A DNA stretch of 8,782 nucleotides from a bacterium (GTDB taxonomy: Bacteria > JACRDZ01 > JAJRWM01): contig JAJRWM010000007.1 in assembly GCA_024276815.1 (NCBI GenBank), positions 1-8,782 of the forward strand, read 5' to 3'. Below the pieces are notes generated by a model. That model was not told where the DNA came from and ran no database searches. It saw only the letters and a program-made list of their open reading frames with translations. Positions 6,665-8,782 of the stretch are shown here, in pieces (position 1 is the first letter of the stretch; each line of letters opens with the position of its first letter). The translations under genes and the position numbers were made by a program.

Positions 6665-7418
6665 GAGTTCTCTCTCCCATCCAGCGAATATTATAGCGAT
6701 TATTTTTAAAGCGATTGCTTTCGGTGATTATCGGAAATGTTCCCAAACCAATAAAGATAGCTTCTTCCTGACTGTTTTCAATTACATTGTTATGAATTTT
6801 AGGTTGGGAGGACGGCAGACAGGTTATCGCCACTTCGGAGTTGACAATCGTGTTAAGACTGATCAGAGGCGCGGACTGAAGCTGGCTGACAATCGCGTAC
6901 CGACAGTTATCGATCTGATTATTGTTGATCAGCGGCGCGCCACCGAAAATCGAAAGCGCGGTCTCGGCGTATTCAATCACACAGTTGCTGAGCACGCTAC
7001 GTTCCCGGCTGTCAAGGTAGATCCCGGCCCAGTCGCCGGTTTTTTTCTCTGTGTTGTCTGAAGTAAAAATTATCGGACGGTTCGGCTTCCCGGCAGCGAT
7101 TAACCGGCCTCTGATAATCAGTTCGGTTTGAGCGGAAAAATAAAAAGCGTCGATTTTTGAGCTTTTGGATTGCACAAAGTTAACAGTTGTGCCGGGCAGA
7201 ATGGTCAAGACAACTCCCGGCATCACAACCACATCAGCGGTTACGGTAACGGTATCGCGCCAGGTAGTGTCTCTGAATATTTGCCCGCTCCAGTTCGCGG
7301 TATAGGCCCGGTGTTTGGGTTCATTTATAATTCCAAAGGAAGGTGAAATTTGAAGAGCGAGAAACAATACCGCCAGCAGGCAAAAAAGGTTTTTCTTTTT
7401 AAGCAAAAAAAAGCTCAA
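6657..7418 (-). CDS. Sec-exported right-handed parallel beta-helix protein
   Basis: The 253-residue product has a basic start (KKKN) and a hydrophobic Sec signal ending near residue 29 (ISPSFG). It lacks a lipobox. The cap module FRDTTWRDTVTVTADVVVMP at 48-67, then GVVLTILPGTTVNF, PIIFTSDNTEKKTGDW at 115-130 and NCVIEYAETAL at 145-155, is closely similar in order and spacing to the beta-helix lipoprotein gene downstream. The coil region is shorter, about four or five coils from 145 to 245, each closed by an NN or Nxxx-N turn. The TTG start is supported by AGGAG 8 bases upstream, and it overlaps the preceding gene's stop by 4 bp. The exported location fits a structural or binding role in the envelope. 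No enzymatic residues are evident. Confidence 0.86.
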   Translation of the reverse strand: MSFFLLKKKNLFCLLAVLFLALQISPSFGIINEPKHRAYTANWSGQIFRDTTWRDTVTVTADVVVMPGVVLTILPGTTVNFVQSKSSKIDAFYFSAQTELIIRGRLIAAGKPNRPIIFTSDNTEKKTGDWAGIYLDSRERSVLSNCVIEYAETALSIFGGAPLINNNQIDNCRYAIVSQLQSAPLISLNTIVNSEVAITCLPSSQPKIHNNVIENSQEEAIFIGLGTFPIITESNRFKNNRYNIRWMGERTLE

Positions 7419-8017
7419 ATGAGTTTCTCCTGTTTAAGAAAATCCCGAGCCACGTCCTCCTCAGAAATCTTTTTCTGTTTGATCTCGTTCAGTAAAGCGT
7501 TCAATTGAGCGTCACCGACCCGGCCTCCCAGTTTGCTGAGCAAGCGGGGCAGAGCGGGAAAAAGCTTCAAGGTTTGTTTGGCGATTAAAGGAGCGGCGCC
7601 CAGGGAGGAGCCGCCATCAACCCTGGAGTTCACAAAACCATAAGGCGGCAACCAGATCAGGTTAAACCGGCGGTTATATATTTTTCTCAGTTCCTTAAAA
7701 GAGGCGTCCCGGTCATTAACGTCCAGTTTGAGCGTCTTGACGGCGTCAATGAGGTATTCGTTATAGACTTGTATCTTCTCTTTTTTTAAAGCCCGGGCCA
7801 GTTCCTCCATATTGGAATAAATCTTTATCTCAACCGTCGTGCCGGTGCGTTCCCTGATCATCAGCGCCAGGAGGTTGGCCAATAATTTCTGTTCCGGTTC
7901 CACCAGCGTGCCAATAACAATTTTTTTCCCGACGCAGGCGGACGCCTCGTGGACAACAGACATGCTCCCCATAAAAATGACCATAGCCATGGTTAATATG
8001 AATAACGACTTTTTCAC
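7415..8017 (-). CDS. Exported OpuAC/ProX-like binding protein that seems to lack its second lobe
   Basis: This is a 200-residue protein. A signal segment at about 4-27 is followed by ASAC (C28); this is a weak lipobox, so lipidation is uncertain. Residues 31-130 read like the first lobe of glycine-betaine-type binding proteins: KKIVIGTLVEPEQKLLANLL at 31-50, RTGTTVEIKIY, the VYNEYLIDAVKTL helix, and the hinge strand LIWLPPYGFVNS at 120-131. Residues 141-200 (APLIAKQTLKLFPALPRLLSKL..., ISEEDVARDFLKQEKLI) match the C-terminal return to lobe one. Only about ten residues separate them, where about 90 or more normally form lobe two. GTG at 8015-8017 is chosen because GAGGT lies 6 bases upstream; the ATG at 8032 would add 5 residues and overlap the SPASM gene. 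The usual ligand cleft cannot form, so a scaffold or sensor role is more likely (inference). Confidence 0.75.
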   Translation of the reverse strand: MKKSLFILTMAMVIFMGSMSVVHEASACVGKKIVIGTLVEPEQKLLANLLALMIRERTGTTVEIKIYSNMEELARALKKEKIQVYNEYLIDAVKTLKLDVNDRDASFKELRKIYNRRFNLIWLPPYGFVNSRVDGGSSLGAAPLIAKQTLKLFPALPRLLSKLGGRVGDAQLNALLNEIKQKKISEEDVARDFLKQEKLI

Positions 8018-8019
8018 TG

Positions 8020-8782
8020 TCAGACCTCGCATAAAACATCAGGATTATCAAAATTGCCAAATTTGACAAAAGATAAGCCGCGACCGCCGCCCTTGCAATA
8101 ATTATACACTTTACAGGAGCCGCAAAGGAGCGCTCTTTTCTCTATCCGCTCGCGTAAAGTCAGACGCCGTTCCGATTGCCAGATATCCTCCAGGCTGTCG
8201 GAGTTAATATTGCCGATGGACAGAGGCAGCGAGCTACAGCCGTAGACATTGCCTTCCGCGTCGATATAAGCCAGATAAAGCCCGGCCTGGCAACCGGCGA
8301 AATTGCCCTCGCGCCGTCCTTTGCCCAGCAAGACCTCTTCGCAAAACAGGTCATGAACCCGGATTTTGCAGGTCTGTTCCAGTTCCCTCAGCTCCGACTG
8401 ATGCTTTTCAATTTCCCGCAACATCTCGGAATCCAGAAGATAGTCATGGTTCCGGATATCATTGAACGTGTGATTGGCGAAAATCAGACAGCCAACCTGA
8501 TGCCGGCCGCATTTTTCAATCAGTTCCCCAAGCCGGTGAACATTACTCTTCTTCAGAACACAGCGAACCGCTTTCCTGCCCTTTAAAGAACCAAAAACCT
8601 CCACCGCTCCGTCGCTGAAATCAGACCAGTCCACAATCACGGAACGAACAACATAGTCGTTGATAATCCAAGCCAACTCCTCGCTCATATCATCAATAAC
8701 AATCAGGTTCACTTCCGACAAGGTTTTACGGTTGTCATCGCATAACTTCCGGCCGCCATTGCGCAGGAGACTGCCGCTGACA
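8020..8782 (-). CDS. SPASM-domain radical-SAM-type protein, N-terminal part beyond right edge
   Basis: The visible part is about 254 codons and stays open to the right edge. The TTG at 8719-8721 is not its true start, because the frame continues upstream (VSGSLLRNGGRKLCDDNRKT). The C-terminal half carries a SPASM auxiliary Fe-S domain. Counting from the TTG at 8721 as residue 1, C144, G157 and C162 fit CX9-15GX4C (GNVYGCSSLP), followed by IGNINSDSLEDIWQS, which is typical of the family. C200xxC203xxxxxC209 and a late C231 complete the pattern, but the Cys expected at 213 is Gly (GGGRG). SPASM proteins usually modify ribosomal peptides or enzymes with radical chemistry using extra 4Fe-4S clusters. 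The CxxxCxxC motif that defines radical SAM activity would lie outside this window, so catalytic competence is unproven. A GeoRSP-like SPASM partner protein is one alternative. Confidence 0.78.
   Translation of the reverse strand, partial: VSGSLLRNGGRKLCDDNRKTLSEVNLIVIDDMSEELAWIINDYVVRSVIVDWSDFSDGAVEVFGSLKGRKAVRCVLKKSNVHRLGELIEKCGRHQVGCLIFANHTFNDIRNHDYLLDSEMLREIEKHQSELRELEQTCKIRVHDLFCEEVLLGKGRREGNFAGCQAGLYLAYIDAEGNVYGCSSLPLSIGNINSDSLEDIWQSERRLTLRERIEKRALLCGSCKVYNYCKGGGRGLSFVKFGNFDNPDVLCEV
8024..8028 (-). promoter_or_regulatory. Shine-Dalgarno for the OpuAC-like gene
   Basis: GAGGT on the minus strand lies 6 bases before the GTG at 8015-8017. It sits within the last two codons of the SPASM gene, so termination and re-initiation are probably coupled. 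Confidence 0.6.

Noticed and set aside
4803-7418. Calling the beta-helix genes nosD
   Set aside because: They share only the general beta-helix/CASH-type fold. No nosZ, nosR, nosY or nosL is in the window, and the ATPase is CbiO-like.
8176-8586. Plus-strand 136-codon frame
   Set aside because: It is antisense to the SPASM protein, which has conserved Cys motifs; the antisense translation resembles nothing known.
1-8782. CRISPR array, insertion sequence, tRNA or rRNA
   Set aside because: I read both strands for regularly spaced direct repeats, transposase motifs, terminal inverted repeats and tRNA-like arms and found none. The only repeats are coil-derived ones within the beta-helix lipoprotein gene.

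Overview
All supportable genes in this window lie on the minus strand, so the biological order runs from right to left. Gene density is very high, and neighbours often overlap by 4 or 8 bp. The genes encode lipid-anchored, Sec-exported, Tat-exported and polytopic membrane proteins plus Fe-S proteins. This suggests an anaerobic or microaerophilic Gram-negative-type bacterium, possibly from an uncultured lineage. I see no rRNA, tRNA or marker gene that would fix the taxonomy. The genetic code looks standard, since TAA, TAG and TGA all end genes.

Right-hand block (8782 down to 3892): (1) the C-terminal part of a SPASM-domain, radical-SAM-type protein that enters from the right edge; (2) a small exported protein related to the OpuAC/ProX glycine-betaine-type substrate-binding fold, which seems to lack the whole second lobe; (3) a Sec-exported right-handed beta-helix protein; (4) a CbiO-like ECF-type ABC ATPase; (5) a second beta-helix protein, a lipoprotein paralogous to the first; (6) a PhnD-like periplasmic binding protein. 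Most of the block is linked by 4-8 bp overlaps or gaps of a few bases, and (2) to (6) all appear to start at GTG or TTG. No transporter permease is visible.

A gap of 221 bp (3671-3891) holds no strong terminator. It has an AT-rich segment and one doubtful short leader ORF.

Left-hand block (3670 down to 1): an exported TPR protein, a YedE/YeeE-family membrane protein of the selenium-metabolism-like type, a Tat-exported DUF362 protein and a NapH-like membrane polyferredoxin that runs off the left edge. This looks like a membrane redox module beside a sulfur/selenium-type transporter.

The most interesting point is the right-hand block. It combines a SPASM protein lacking a canonical cysteine, a one-lobed substrate-binding-protein remnant, two beta-helix paralogues on either side of an ATPase, and a PhnD-like protein. 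I do not recognise this combination as a described system. One reading, which is inference, is an envelope assembly or metal/peptide handling machine with a layout like NosDFY (beta-helix plus ABC ATPase).
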